A DNA stretch of 64,000 nt. Source: Caldithrix abyssi DSM 13497. GTDB lineage: Bacteria; Electryoneota; AABM5-125-24; Hatepunaeales; Hatepunaeaceae. Each line of letters begins with the position of its first letter. The first letter of the stretch is position 1. Shown here in pieces: positions 1 to 10,372 of this stretch. The position numbers were made by a program, and so were the translations under genes. The stretch is from contig CAMBDS010000002.1 of NCBI GenBank assembly GCA_945865405.1, positions 66,368 through 130,367 on the forward strand, read 5' to 3'. The notes below the pieces were generated by a model. That model did not search any database. It was not told the origin of the DNA and saw only the letters and a list, made by a program, of their open reading frames with translations.

Positions 1-1074
1 GAAGACGTTAAGTCTGGGCACCGGGTGGTTCTTGGTGACGGGAACATAGTATTCGTAATCAACGAAAAATCGGGTGGGGAGATAGCCTGCACGGTGACAG
101 CCGGAGGGGTAATTCGGTCGAAGTGGGGATTAAATTTCCCCGATAGCGCTCTCACACTCGGTGCGATTACCGATAAAGATAGAGACGATATTCGCTTCGG
201 GTTGGAGCTTGGAGTCGATCTGATGGCGCTCTCGTTTGTTCAGAGCGCGGCTGATATGTTGGAGGCGAAAAAACTTATGGAGGGAGCTTCAACGATTCCG
301 TTTCTAATTGCCAAAATAGAGCGGGGTCAAGCGGTCGATAATATCGACGCAATTCTCGATGAGTCCGACGGCTTAATGGTGGCTCGCGGCGATCTCGGGA
401 TCGATCTGCCGATGGAGAAGATCCCTACGGTGCAGAAGATGTTGATTGCTCTCTGTCGGAAGCGTGGCAAAGCGGTCATTACAGCGACGCAGATGCTTGA
501 GTCCATGACAACTTCACCTCGACCTACACGCGCTGAGGTGACCGACGTCGCAAACGCAGTCTATGATGGGACAGATGCTGTAATGCTATCAGGAGAAACT
601 GCTGTAGGAAGCGACCCCCGGCTTGTCGTCGAAACGATGGCAAATATTTTGATGGAAGCGGAGAGCCACTTGCTGCTTCCGACACCTGATCGAATAGAAG
701 ATTCTGTCGAAGAGGCAGTCGTCGATGCGACGGCGGTTCTGGTCAGGGATTTGGAAGCCAAAGCCGTACTTGTGCCATATACTGGCGGAAGCACTGCGGC
801 AAGAATAAGCAGGCAACGGCTCGGAGTTCCTGTAATCGCTGGTGCCCGAACTGAAGCAGCTGCGAGGCGAATGAAGCTCTATTCGGGAGTTTACACGTTG
901 ATTAGCCCGAGCCAGTCGTCATGGCTGGTGAACATCGGCGCGGCTCTCGACTTTGCAAAACGGCGAGGATGGGTAAAAGATGGGGATATTGTTGTGGCAA
1001 CAGGCGGCTTCCCTCTTGGTAAGGTTGGAGCTACCAATTTTGTCAGAGCGATAAAGGTTGGCGAAGAACTATAG
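1..1074 (+). CDS. pyk: Pyruvate kinase, C-terminal part (5' end outside window)
   Basis: Converts phosphoenolpyruvate and ADP to pyruvate and ATP, the last step of glycolysis, in the cytoplasm. The frame is open from base 1, so the N-terminus is missing. Visible family motifs are the Lys/acid active-site stretch FLIAKIERGQAVDN, the MVARGDLGIDLP segment, ITATQMLESM, and PTRAEVTDVANAVYDGTDAV followed by MLSGETAVG. The remaining ~130 residues form the usual C-terminal allosteric domain. About 350 residues are present of the usual ~470. A strong hairpin terminator follows 40 bp after the stop. Identification is secure. Confidence 0.96.
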   Translation, partial: EDVKSGHRVVLGDGNIVFVINEKSGGEIACTVTAGGVIRSKWGLNFPDSALTLGAITDKDRDDIRFGLELGVDLMALSFVQSAADMLEAKKLMEGASTIPFLIAKIERGQAVDNIDAILDESDGLMVARGDLGIDLPMEKIPTVQKMLIALCRKRGKAVITATQMLESMTTSPRPTRAEVTDVANAVYDGTDAVMLSGETAVGSDPRLVVETMANILMEAESHLLLPTPDRIEDSVEEAVVDATAVLVRDLEAKAVLVPYTGGSTAARISRQRLGVPVIAGARTEAAARRMKLYSGVYTLISPSQSSWLVNIGAALDFAKRRGWVKDGDIVVATGGFPLGKVGATNFVRAIKVGEEL

Positions 1075-1114
1075 AATCCTATTGGTTGTAAGCAATAGGT
1101 TATTCGTTAAAAAA

Positions 1115-1145
1115 GGCGCTCCGGATTTCGGAGCGCCTTTTTTTT
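1115..1145 (+). terminator. Rho-independent terminator after pyk
   Basis: Perfect 9-bp stem GGCGCTCCG / CGGAGCGCC with loop GATTT, followed by a run of eight T. It lies 40 bp after the pyruvate kinase stop. The convergent peptidase gene on the minus strand ends at 1164, and the A-run before the stem could let it work in both directions. Confidence 0.9.
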
Positions 1146-1163
1146 GAATACTATTAACTGACC

Positions 1164-4100
1164 TTAACGTATCAATGCGACCTTTCGGTTCAAAACCTTA
1201 CCACCGGTCTCAAGCCGAATGATATAGATCCCCGAAGGAGTCGGATCACCATGCCATACAACTGCATGGCGTCCGGCTTTGATTTGCCCTGCTGCCAGAC
1301 GTACTATCTGCCTTCCTACGAGGTCATACACAGCAAGATCGACGATAGATTCTTTCGGTAAACCGAATGAAATATTTGTGCTGGAGTTGAAAGGATTAGG
1401 GAATGCACCATCCAAACCGAACTCGACCGGAACCTGCGAGGGCGATACTTTTGCCACCGTCAGACCGTCAGACAGCCACGTAAGTTTACCCTCAATAATT
1501 TGAGCTGGCAGATCAGACTCGTTTTCGCCATTCCAGATTCTAACCGCGAATGACTCGCCGGCTTTCAAACCTTCTAATTCAAGTGTTGCAGGATCGTCAC
1601 CGTAAATTGCAATCCCAGCATTACCTGACTTGTTGATAACTCCTACACCCACCACTCCACCCTCTTCCCCTAAAACAGCCACCTCAAAACCTGCCATAGA
1701 TGTCTCGCCGATTAGCAACAACGAATGATTCAGCATGCTGAAATTTGGAATGCTAAAGTGTGTTGGGTAGTTATCGGCGATAGCAATACGGTCTCCACCC
1801 TCCGGGATCTGATAGACAAGGTCTATGCCCTGACTGACTTTAATCAGGTAGCCGTTCCCCTCGCTCAGATTGCCAAGATTGTTGAAGTTGTAAGCTGGCA
1901 AATAGAATCGACCAGATATGTTTTTGGCAATAGTCAGCGCGTCACCCAAACCGATAAACCCGATGTCAGCGGCGACCGATTCCGTCGGATAGTAAGCAAC
2001 CATATTCCAACCTTCTCGAAGGTGAATTGGAGCGTCCGGGGCAATGATTGTCCCTCGAACCGACATAGTTGCATCACTATTGACGTAGATCTGGTAGGCA
2101 CTTGAGGTGTCGTAACCGGGAATATTGTTAAACTCAGCGCCTGGATTGTAGAATCTCCCTTGCCCATCCTTCATCATCGCCATGATTCCGTCTTCAACAA
2201 GCGGGAGCATAAGCTCGACTACGTCCAATAATTCTGGCACAATGTTGAGAGAGACGAGATTCCAGCCTCGGGAAAAAGTCAAAGTCCTTTCGGCAAGCGC
2301 ACCGGGTCCGGGTATGATATTAATGTTGACTGGTAGTGATGTGAACCCAAATGCTGCATTGTGATGAAAATTTAGATCACCTTCAAGATCCATTACCGGC
2401 AGATCCGTTGCGCCGAGACGGATAACGATTTCCTGATGCTCGCCTGGATTGATCGTTCCGAGAAGCGGCGTCGATTTCATCCAATCTCTTCTCGGAGCAA
2501 TCTGGTAGATATCAAGTCGATCTCCGCCATCTGCAGGAAGAGTGTTCTCCATCGTAATATAGACCCAATTCAAAGGGTCGTAGAGCCCCGATATTTCGGC
2601 ACAGGTAGGAAGCCCGGGGCCGACCGGATCAAGCACATGAAAGAGTTCGGGCTCACCTGCCAATGGGTTGACGCGATAAATCAATTGGCGTTCTGTATCG
2701 CGTTCGCGGACATGCAAATAAAGTGTTTTCCCGTCTGGATCGGCAGAATTGTAGGAAAGGCCATATATCCGAAGCATCCGATTAGGAATCGAGCGCCCTA
2801 CCCGTTGGCCCTGTCGGTTTACCGCGACAATTGCGGTAGTTACAGTGCTTGTCCAAAGCCAACCACGATCAGTATCGAAGGTTAAAGCACTCTGGGGGCT
2901 TTGTGGGCCTACAAATCTCGCTACTACCTCGCCATCCGGTTTGATGCCGAAAATCGTATCCTCACCAGAGCCCCAAATCAAGTCTCCATCCCAGGCAAGG
3001 TCCTTATAACCATATTGCGAATTACCGACCTGCTCGAAACTGCTGACCAACTCTCCTTCTCGAGATATCTTATAGACAGTATTTGGGTCACCAGCGTTTG
3101 CTCCGCTGACGAAAAAGTGGTTATCTGCAAAAACAACTCCTTCAACCCTATCGTCTTCAGCAATCCTGGCAATGTTGAGTGAAGAAATAGGTTCCCATAT
3201 CGGTCGCTCATCCTCCTGGATCACTTTTGGCTTGCTCTCCCAGACAAGTGGACCATTACCATCGTTGCTGATGGTCAGCTCGACCTCAGTGGTAGTGCCG
3301 ACGCTGATATCCCGCCGAATGCGATCATGTGAAAAACGAATTACGGGGTGAAGGAGCGAAAAATCGACGGTTAGCGTCTCATCCTCTGTAACGTCAAATC
3401 CGGTGAGTGTAGAATCGTTCCAACCCAATGCCGTTGCCGTAAGGGCGTAATCGTCACCGATGATAATGTCATCGATACGGTAAAATCCGTTCTCGTCTGA
3501 TTCTGCCCAGAACGATCTGGTTGTCAGTACTTGAGCCCTGGGGATCGGTTCGCCTGTTTCGACATCGGTTATGAAGCCCTCAATGACACCGGTTCGGGTA
3601 GTCGATTGAGTGGTGAAGGTGATCGCTAGACCGTTGGCGACTCGCGTTGCTCCGGCGTGATAGGTATTCCAGTACGTATATTCCATTCCGCTCATGCCGT
3701 CAGGAGTGCTGATCCCGATTGCACAATAAGGAAGATCGTTATGAGCGACCAAGTTTTGATTCGTAACGTTGTTGTACTGGTATGTAATTATCCCGTCACC
3801 AGTCACCGTCTGGTAGCGCTCGGGATCGTAAAGGATCATCTGAAAAGTTTCGTCGGCACCCTGACCTGCTTCGACCAGACGCCGCATCTGACTCCATTCG
3901 ACAATAAATCTTCCGCCCTCGCGATCATTGTAGGTGACAATTTTTGAAGTGTTTGGTATGGTGATAAGATTATCCCACCATACCGCAAGCATCGCTTTGG
4001 GGGCCAGCGCCTGACCAACATGTTGTTTACGAAAATTACCGATGAAATGCTGATCTCCAAATGCCGCCCATCCGTTGCTACATATCGTCAACTGTCGGTA

Positions 4101-7034
4101 GTTTTGGCCATAATATTGAAAATCCCATGGCATATTGACTGCGATAGATGCGTCCTGGTTATCACCAGTATCAGTCAGGTTGAGGACTGTCCCATTAAAT
4201 CGGCGCTGCTGGATAGCAGGATTAATTTCGATCCAATCATACTCAGGTGCCATATCCCAACCCTCATCACCTGAGTCGTAGCAGACATAGCCGTATTCAT
4301 CGGGGCCAAACGGGTCGTTCGCCTCTGGCTCGCCCAAAATAAGCTCAAAAAAGGTCGAGTCACGAAATCCATCATTTGTCTCTACAATCAGGATCATTTT
4401 GCATATGGTTCCTGGGATCGAGAGTGGATGGGCGCGGAGTCGGAATAGGTTACCATTCAATGCACGGGACGAGTTTGATGGTATGCGAGGAAAAGTCGAT
4501 TCAGCGTCGATAACCGTAACGGCATCATTCAAGGAGACTAATAACGCCGTGCTCGGAGTCAACTGATAAGAGCCAGTGTTCGTTGCAACAATTCCGAGAG
4601 TTTTTATCTGTGATGGAAGAAGCATGTTGTCAGCTAATTCCATACTTTCGATCACGATATTTGGTGCGGAAATTTCCATTTCAGAGACCGACGCCCATAC
4701 TTGTTGTCCAGAAGTAATCTCAAATTGAAGTCTCGCTAACTCGCTATATGGAGCCGATTCGTCGATTTGAACAACGATCCTTTGTTCGATGTATTCACCT
4801 GGCGCGGGAACTTCATCGATCACGAATTCCTGATCTATAACTTCAACAAAATGAGTGAGCGAAGTGATGGAAAGGTTGACTTCGCCCTGAATTGCATCAC
4901 CTCCATGGTTGGCCAAATGGAAGGCAATTTCGACTCTTTCGCCAGGATTAAGCTCTTGATTACCGTTACCATTGCTCTGCCCCTGCTGATCGTCATCGAT
5001 AGTGAAATTTTGAGCTTGCAGACGTCTGGCTGGCTCGGTAAACTCGATCTCGCCTTGAAAGGGAAAAACATTGTGCTTGACTACAGTAAGGGCAGCGACA
5101 CCCGGTTCTACATCGTCAGGCATCGTCAGGTAGGCGCGACCATTCTCATCGGTAGTTCCGACAATCTGGTACTCATCTTCTTTGTAAATGCAGACCTGAG
5201 CATCTCCAACGGGATCGCCATCTTCATCGTCAGTAACATCGATTACAACAAGGTTGGAAGTGACCGGGGTTTCGGCTGAATAAGTCACTTCAATTCGTTG
5301 TGGGACCTCTGTCCAAATCGAGGTCCCGGGATCTCCCATCAGGTTATTCCAGTCCATAAACCGTGAGTAAACGTCATCAAAGCCGTGATAAGTGCGCCAG
5401 ATTTCGTATTTTCCTTGATTTAACCCCCAACCAAGGCAATACATTTTCATCTCATAGACGCCTTTCCAGACTCCAGCGGCGACAAGATTATTGAATCTGA
5501 CGTTTGTTTCGCCAGTAGCCGTTCCGATGGCGCCTATTCCACCACCTCGTGAACGAAGAAATTCCTCTGACATGCCGGTATTTTGATAATTTCCGTTATT
5601 GTCAGCGACGAAATTACCGGTATTGCAAGAGATAGCCAATACCGCAGGCCAGCGACCATCGTCATTAGGGAGATTAGTGATTACTGCAAGAGGGAGCTGA
5701 TTCATGTGGGAGAAGGCTCGATAATGGAGGATCGACATCCCCCAGCGGAATGCATCGGTCAGAAAGTCCTGATTGCCCGACGCCTCCCCATCGACGTTCC
5801 AGTACCAATTGCGGATTTCGTCAAAACCATAAGCCTCAAGCTGCATTCTGACCCAATGCGCCAAGTGGACTTCGCCAATACCGTTGCCAACGTGCCCGGC
5901 GACAACCATTGCTTGCTTATACCAATCGGTGTTATCCATATTTGGGTCGGTTTCGTAGCTGACGATTTTGGTTACTATCCATCGCAACTGATTGATGTTC
6001 ATCGCTGATAGCCGTCCCAACGCAACGTCGGGCAAAGGGTCGTTTCCATCAAGCCGGGAGTACTCATAGTCACCGGTCTGGGTTGCGGCAGCGACGTTAA
6101 TCTCTCCACCCGCGCTTGCATCGCCGACCAGACAGACAAATTCGGGGGGCGAATCGCTGTCGTAAGCGTTTTGAATTATTGCCTTAATGGTCGCAACACT
6201 GGCGTTTGGGTTGACGTGCGCGACAGAGACAGTATGCCCCATGCGTCGTCGCCATTCGATGAGTGGTCGCAGGGCATCATCGACACTTTGCAAACCCTGG
6301 GCGATGTAGAGGTAGTTGCCCGTCAAAATGTCGTCACGAACTGGAACCTGTGGCGGGTTAATCACCATATTTTCGAGGGCTCGCTGAACAGCATTCGAGG
6401 CTGGAATGCGAGAAGGGTTGGCAACTTCGTTGCTACCATTCCCTTCAAATTCGAGGTCGAATTTGATCTCCTCGTTGAAGCGAGTCTGGCCTGTCGCCGG
6501 ATTGTATTGAATCGGGAACGTATAAACAGTGACTATTCTGTTGCCACGCATGATGGCAGGCTCGTCGATCACGATCGGTTCGGGTGGAAACCAACTGTCG
6601 GTGATGAGATAGTCTTCGGATGGAACGCCCGCCATAACATCTTCGACTTCAGCAGGTGGTGCCACTATCGGCTGAAATCCGTTCTCGTCACGGGATGTAA
6701 TTTTGGTTACGTTGAGTTTTGCGGCACCTGTCGGAGGCATAAGGATCGTGCGGCTGATAACAGGAAGGTCGGGCCAACCGGGGCGACCAAGGGTCAACTC
6801 ACCCGCAAGCTCAAACTTGTCAAAGGTGCCAACAGGGGTGGCAACCTGCTCTGAGGTGATCGTCGGTGTAGCTACAGAAAGGTGGAATTTCGTAGAAGAA
6901 GCTTGAGTCAATTCATACGACACGGCACTTGAAATTGGTCCCACAGCGGCAATTAGAGGCATGCTCAACACCAAAGTGAGAATCAGATATTGAGTAAAAA
7001 TCCTCATCGAATTAAGAATAGAAGCGTGAGTCAA
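1164..7034 (-). CDS. Gingipain-like C25 cysteine peptidase with sorting-domain C-terminus
   Basis: A very large secreted protein (~1,950 residues). The frame is open further upstream, but the best start is TTG 7034, with GAGG eight bases before it, or ATG 7007. Both lead into a hydrophobic signal peptide (MRIFTQYLILTLVLSMPLIA). The ATG at 7358 would overlap the upstream gene by 182 bp and lacks a signal sequence. Order of parts: gingipain propeptide-like region, C25 peptidase domain (CLVGDASAGG; SILHYRAFSHM; the Cys-containing ISCNTGNF), Ig-like domains, a carboxypeptidase-regulatory-like domain (GVIEGFITDVETGEPIPRA), a beta-propeller-like stretch, two GWN/GRFY modules, and a C-terminal sorting domain with FPNPFNSSTNISF. 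Probably exported by a type IX-like route and cell-surface bound or released. It lies directly after the beta-helix protein and may be co-transcribed with it. Confidence 0.85.
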   Translation of the reverse strand: MTHASILNSMRIFTQYLILTLVLSMPLIAAVGPISSAVSYELTQASSTKFHLSVATPTITSEQVATPVGTFDKFELAGELTLGRPGWPDLPVISRTILMPPTGAAKLNVTKITSRDENGFQPIVAPPAEVEDVMAGVPSEDYLITDSWFPPEPIVIDEPAIMRGNRIVTVYTFPIQYNPATGQTRFNEEIKFDLEFEGNGSNEVANPSRIPASNAVQRALENMVINPPQVPVRDDILTGNYLYIAQGLQSVDDALRPLIEWRRRMGHTVSVAHVNPNASVATIKAIIQNAYDSDSPPEFVCLVGDASAGGEINVAAATQTGDYEYSRLDGNDPLPDVALGRLSAMNINQLRWIVTKIVSYETDPNMDNTDWYKQAMVVAGHVGNGIGEVHLAHWVRMQLEAYGFDEIRNWYWNVDGEASGNQDFLTDAFRWGMSILHYRAFSHMNQLPLAVITNLPNDDGRWPAVLAISCNTGNFVADNNGNYQNTGMSEEFLRSRGGGIGAIGTATGETNVRFNNLVAAGVWKGVYEMKMYCLGWGLNQGKYEIWRTYHGFDDVYSRFMDWNNLMGDPGTSIWTEVPQRIEVTYSAETPVTSNLVVIDVTDDEDGDPVGDAQVCIYKEDEYQIVGTTDENGRAYLTMPDDVEPGVAALTVVKHNVFPFQGEIEFTEPARRLQAQNFTIDDDQQGQSNGNGNQELNPGERVEIAFHLANHGGDAIQGEVNLSITSLTHFVEVIDQEFVIDEVPAPGEYIEQRIVVQIDESAPYSELARLQFEITSGQQVWASVSEMEISAPNIVIESMELADNMLLPSQIKTLGIVATNTGSYQLTPSTALLVSLNDAVTVIDAESTFPRIPSNSSRALNGNLFRLRAHPLSIPGTICKMILIVETNDGFRDSTFFELILGEPEANDPFGPDEYGYVCYDSGDEGWDMAPEYDWIEINPAIQQRRFNGTVLNLTDTGDNQDASIAVNMPWDFQYYGQNYRQLTICSNGWAAFGDQHFIGNFRKQHVGQALAPKAMLAVWWDNLITIPNTSKIVTYNDREGGRFIVEWSQMRRLVEAGQGADETFQMILYDPERYQTVTGDGIITYQYNNVTNQNLVAHNDLPYCAIGISTPDGMSGMEYTYWNTYHAGATRVANGLAITFTTQSTTRTGVIEGFITDVETGEPIPRAQVLTTRSFWAESDENGFYRIDDIIIGDDYALTATALGWNDSTLTGFDVTEDETLTVDFSLLHPVIRFSHDRIRRDISVGTTTEVELTISNDGNGPLVWESKPKVIQEDERPIWEPISSLNIARIAEDDRVEGVVFADNHFFVSGANAGDPNTVYKISREGELVSSFEQVGNSQYGYKDLAWDGDLIWGSGEDTIFGIKPDGEVVARFVGPQSPQSALTFDTDRGWLWTSTVTTAIVAVNRQGQRVGRSIPNRMLRIYGLSYNSADPDGKTLYLHVRERDTERQLIYRVNPLAGEPELFHVLDPVGPGLPTCAEISGLYDPLNWVYITMENTLPADGGDRLDIYQIAPRRDWMKSTPLLGTINPGEHQEIVIRLGATDLPVMDLEGDLNFHHNAAFGFTSLPVNINIIPGPGALAERTLTFSRGWNLVSLNIVPELLDVVELMLPLVEDGIMAMMKDGQGRFYNPGAEFNNIPGYDTSSAYQIYVNSDATMSVRGTIIAPDAPIHLREGWNMVAYYPTESVAADIGFIGLGDALTIAKNISGRFYLPAYNFNNLGNLSEGNGYLIKVSQGIDLVYQIPEGGDRIAIADNYPTHFSIPNFSMLNHSLLLIGETSMAGFEVAVLGEEGGVVGVGVINKSGNAGIAIYGDDPATLELEGLKAGESFAVRIWNGENESDLPAQIIEGKLTWLSDGLTVAKVSPSQVPVEFGLDGAFPNPFNSSTNISFGLPKESIVDLAVYDLVGRQIVRLAAGQIKAGRHAVVWHGDPTPSGIYIIRLETGGKVLNRKVALIR

Positions 7035-7176
7035 TGGAATTTCCTCTTTAGTAGCTGTTCGATGGCGCATTAGATTCATCTCATGTCCTGAATGGCTATA
7101 CTTGATGTTGGTTATCATAGGTCTGCGGAACAATGTCTCTACTGAATGGTGGTTCAAGCCACCCCTGTCAAGATCC

Positions 7177-10113
7177 TTAACGAAGTAACGTGAGTTTGGT
7201 GGAGAGGGTCTGACCACTTGTTTCAAGTCTGGCGATGTAAATCCCTGACGACAATCGGTCGGCATCCCAGACAAGGCGATGGGTTCCCTGACTGAACTTC
7301 CTCTTCGCCAATAGGGAGATCTGACGGCCAGAGAGATCGTAGATTGCCAACTTTGCATCTGCGGAAAGTGGAAGGGTAAATGCCAAAGTTGTCCTTCCGT
7401 TGAAGGGATTTGGTTGTGCTGATTCGAGGCGAAGAGTCAGCGGTAAGCCGCTCGGTGCTGCAAGTTCAACACTTGCAAAATCGTCTCCAACAAAGATATT
7501 CGGCTCTTTCCAGGTGGCATCGACTGGCAGTTCGCTCCTTCCGTCGAAGGCGACAAAACGAATGGCTTCGCCATCTGTAGCACCATCTTTTTCAGTCGTT
7601 GTAGGGTCATCACCCCAAAGTGCAAGCCCCCAAGGCGATTGCCCGGTGAGCTTCGTCGCGCCGACAAGTCTGCCGTCTGGGCAGTAGGCGGCAATCTCAC
7701 AACCCTGAAGCGATGCACCGCCGTTAAGTAAGATGCTCATTGAAAGCCCGGTTGAGTTTGGCGCGGTGAAATGCTCGGTAACATTGGAGCCAGGCTGAAC
7801 CGACCCGATTTGCTGTTGTGGAACATTCCAGACCAGATCAACTGCCTGAGTCGCTCTAACCTGATATCCGAGACCTCTGCGTAAAGGTGGCATGTTGCTG
7901 AAATTGATACCCGGCAGGTAAAACCTGCCGAACGAATCTTTGACCAGGTTGATCTGGTTGACGACATTGCGAAATGCCACTTGTACTGTTAGTGGCGATT
8001 CCGGGAAATAGGAGACGATGTTCCAACCTACACGTAACGGGATCGGCGTATTGACCGCGACATAATCTCCGCCAAGGTCAAGCGAATCGACTGCGTTGCC
8101 TCGAACTTGATAGCCCTGACGAAAGTCCCATGGCGCCATATTCGAAAATCCGAAAAGCGCCGAGTAGAATCTCCCACCGGAGTCTTTCATAATAACGAGG
8201 TGGCCTCTGTCGACGATTGGTCTCCACAACCTGACGACGTTGGTCTCTTCCGGAACGACAGGAGCCGAGACGATCCCCCAACTATTGCTGATGTAGATCT
8301 TAAACCCATCTGGAGCACGTTCGACGTTCAACCTTAATATTGTCAATCCATTAGGACGAAAATGGTCTTCGCCATCGACAATCTCAACATCGGGAATGAC
8401 CTCCTGATCAGCCGCAAGATCCCAAACCTTGAATGAAAATGCCTGACCTTCGCGCCATCCATCGACAGCCTCTGTCATTTCGTTATCACCCCACGCAGCC
8501 AGCCCAAGTCTTTGATCCAGCCAGTAGTCGGCTCCGCAACAACGATCATCATCGGTGAAGATCGCCACTTCGCTACCAAATACCAATGGTTCGCCATCGA
8601 TATCAATTGAGAGTACAAGCATCGAGTGATCGAGCCCAGTGTTGTCAGTGAAGTTATACCGTCGTTGAGGCAATACCCCTGTGCCGGAGAGTGCAACGTT
8701 AATAACGCCCTCGTCTTCATCGTCTGAAATGAATTGGAGGGTCGCAGATTGATCATCAAGTTCAAGAGGATTGAAGGAAACCGTTAGCGCAAGTTGGCCG
8801 TCAGGTTGAATTGCGACCGCGTTGTTAAAATTCAAGTTGAAAAATGTAGGATCTTCGAGAATCGCCGCGCTTTCGATATTGAGTACAGCGTTTCCTGAAT
8901 TGCGGATAGTGACGACCCGGTCAACTTCTCGACGGATTACGACATCTCCATAAACAACGTTTCGCACGTCGATCTCGAACTCAGGGGATGGAGGCGTACC
9001 TCGTCCGGTCAGTTCAACAAAAATGTCTTCGTTTTCGGGGTCATTTGATGCGATTAGGAGAGTGTCGGTGAAAAGCCCCTGTTCGTCAGGCGAAAACCGG
9101 ACGACGACAATAACGTCTTCGTTTGGTGCCAATTCGATTGCTTCACCATTATCGACCACGGTAAATGGTGTATCTTGATCGAGAATACCAATTGAAGAGA
9201 CTCGCAATGGGGTTGCGCCATCGTTCATAATTGTGACGTTACGATCAAGGGTGCTGTTTAGTCTTAGAGAGCCGAAATCGATTTCAACAGGATTGACTGC
9301 TATGACCGGTACATGATTAAACGAGAGGGCACCCATATCGGCACGACTTTCATCGGGATCGTGAGTTGCATTTTCCTGACCGGCATCGATACATTCGCTG
9401 TTTTGGTCAAGGCTAAAGTCTCCACCATCTGCATCGGTAAAGAGTGGATTGACATCAATATTTCCTTCTCCCTCTCGGCCATCCTCGATATCGCAATAAG
9501 AAGCATCCATCTCTTCAGACAGCTCAAGCGGTGAATTGCCAAATATTATTGAATTGGTTATTACGGCAGTCCCGCCATTGTAACATCTAATCGCCCCATA
9601 GGAATTAGCCTGATTTCCGTAAAGAGTCACCCTGTCAATAATAGGTGCTGAATCTACTGTAACATATATTCCCCCGCCATTATTATTGGCAACATTTCCA
9701 TAAATGATTAGATGCGAGAGAATCGGTGTTGAGCCACCCCTTAGGTAAATACCCCCACCGTATTGCGCACGGCCATTTCGAATGGTGAGGCCGATTAATT
9801 TGGCATTTTCGGTTTCATCATTTTGGAACACCACGACTCGATGATCATCGTTACCATCGATAATTGTCCGGGCAATATAATCCTCGTCGCCGGTATCGAA
9901 GTATCGACTGGCGACTGTGATATCTTTGCCTCGAAAGTCAATAGTATCAACATATACGCCAGGCTCGATCAGGATGATGTCACCGTCGTTGGTATTAGCG
10001 TTGCGAATTGCAATCTGAATTGATTCGTAGTCGTCAGGGATGTGGATAACTTCCGCGACGGAGGTGTTGATGAGAAAGAGGGTGATTAGAAGAGGAACAA
10101 AACGCAATTGCAT
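7177..10113 (-). CDS. Secreted right-handed beta-helix protein with ASH domains and sorting domain
   Basis: A 978-residue exported protein of unknown substrate. ATG 10113 has GGGAG about seven bases upstream and leads into a signal peptide (MQLRFVPLLITLFLINTSVA). Residues ~25-250 form a pectate-lyase-type parallel beta-helix (repeated NGGGIY/YGGGIYL turns). Two ASH/choice-of-anchor-D domains follow (INFGSLRL-type strands, ~265-480). Then come a calycin-like module that recurs near the C-terminus (TGLDHSMLVLS and TGLSMSILLNG copies), two GWN/GRFY modules, and a type A sorting domain (QPNPFNGRTTLAF ... SSGIYIARLETSG). The C-terminal half has the same architecture as the neighbouring peptidase, so both are probably exported and anchored by the same machinery. 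The biochemical role is unknown. Confidence 0.85.
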   Translation of the reverse strand: MQLRFVPLLITLFLINTSVAEVIHIPDDYESIQIAIRNANTNDGDIILIEPGVYVDTIDFRGKDITVASRYFDTGDEDYIARTIIDGNDDHRVVVFQNDETENAKLIGLTIRNGRAQYGGGIYLRGGSTPILSHLIIYGNVANNNGGGIYVTVDSAPIIDRVTLYGNQANSYGAIRCYNGGTAVITNSIIFGNSPLELSEEMDASYCDIEDGREGEGNIDVNPLFTDADGGDFSLDQNSECIDAGQENATHDPDESRADMGALSFNHVPVIAVNPVEIDFGSLRLNSTLDRNVTIMNDGATPLRVSSIGILDQDTPFTVVDNGEAIELAPNEDVIVVVRFSPDEQGLFTDTLLIASNDPENEDIFVELTGRGTPPSPEFEIDVRNVVYGDVVIRREVDRVVTIRNSGNAVLNIESAAILEDPTFFNLNFNNAVAIQPDGQLALTVSFNPLELDDQSATLQFISDDEDEGVINVALSGTGVLPQRRYNFTDNTGLDHSMLVLSIDIDGEPLVFGSEVAIFTDDDRCCGADYWLDQRLGLAAWGDNEMTEAVDGWREGQAFSFKVWDLAADQEVIPDVEIVDGEDHFRPNGLTILRLNVERAPDGFKIYISNSWGIVSAPVVPEETNVVRLWRPIVDRGHLVIMKDSGGRFYSALFGFSNMAPWDFRQGYQVRGNAVDSLDLGGDYVAVNTPIPLRVGWNIVSYFPESPLTVQVAFRNVVNQINLVKDSFGRFYLPGINFSNMPPLRRGLGYQVRATQAVDLVWNVPQQQIGSVQPGSNVTEHFTAPNSTGLSMSILLNGGASLQGCEIAAYCPDGRLVGATKLTGQSPWGLALWGDDPTTTEKDGATDGEAIRFVAFDGRSELPVDATWKEPNIFVGDDFASVELAAPSGLPLTLRLESAQPNPFNGRTTLAFTLPLSADAKLAIYDLSGRQISLLAKRKFSQGTHRLVWDADRLSSGIYIARLETSGQTLSTKLTLLR

Positions 10114-10372
10114 CGGAGAACTCCCGGATTGGGTCAGCGGCGCATCAGTTTAAGCGCCGGGTATTTGTTGAAGCTGTTACGATAGAAGATACACCAGAAT
10201 TAAGATAATAAATTTTCATTGTGATTGCAAGAAGCGTGGTCATGTTGTGTCAATCGCCTGCAATTCAAAAATTATCTGACAAATGATCGAAATTGATATC
10301 CGAAAATTGTAAATTAAATTGACTATCGCAACCAACCAGATTGTTGGATGATACATTTTTCAGGATGCCAAC

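Noticed and set aside
7008-7358. Upstream extension of the C25 peptidase gene to ATG 7358
   Set aside because: It would overlap the end of the beta-helix gene by 182 bp and place ~110 non-conserved residues ahead of a clear signal peptide.
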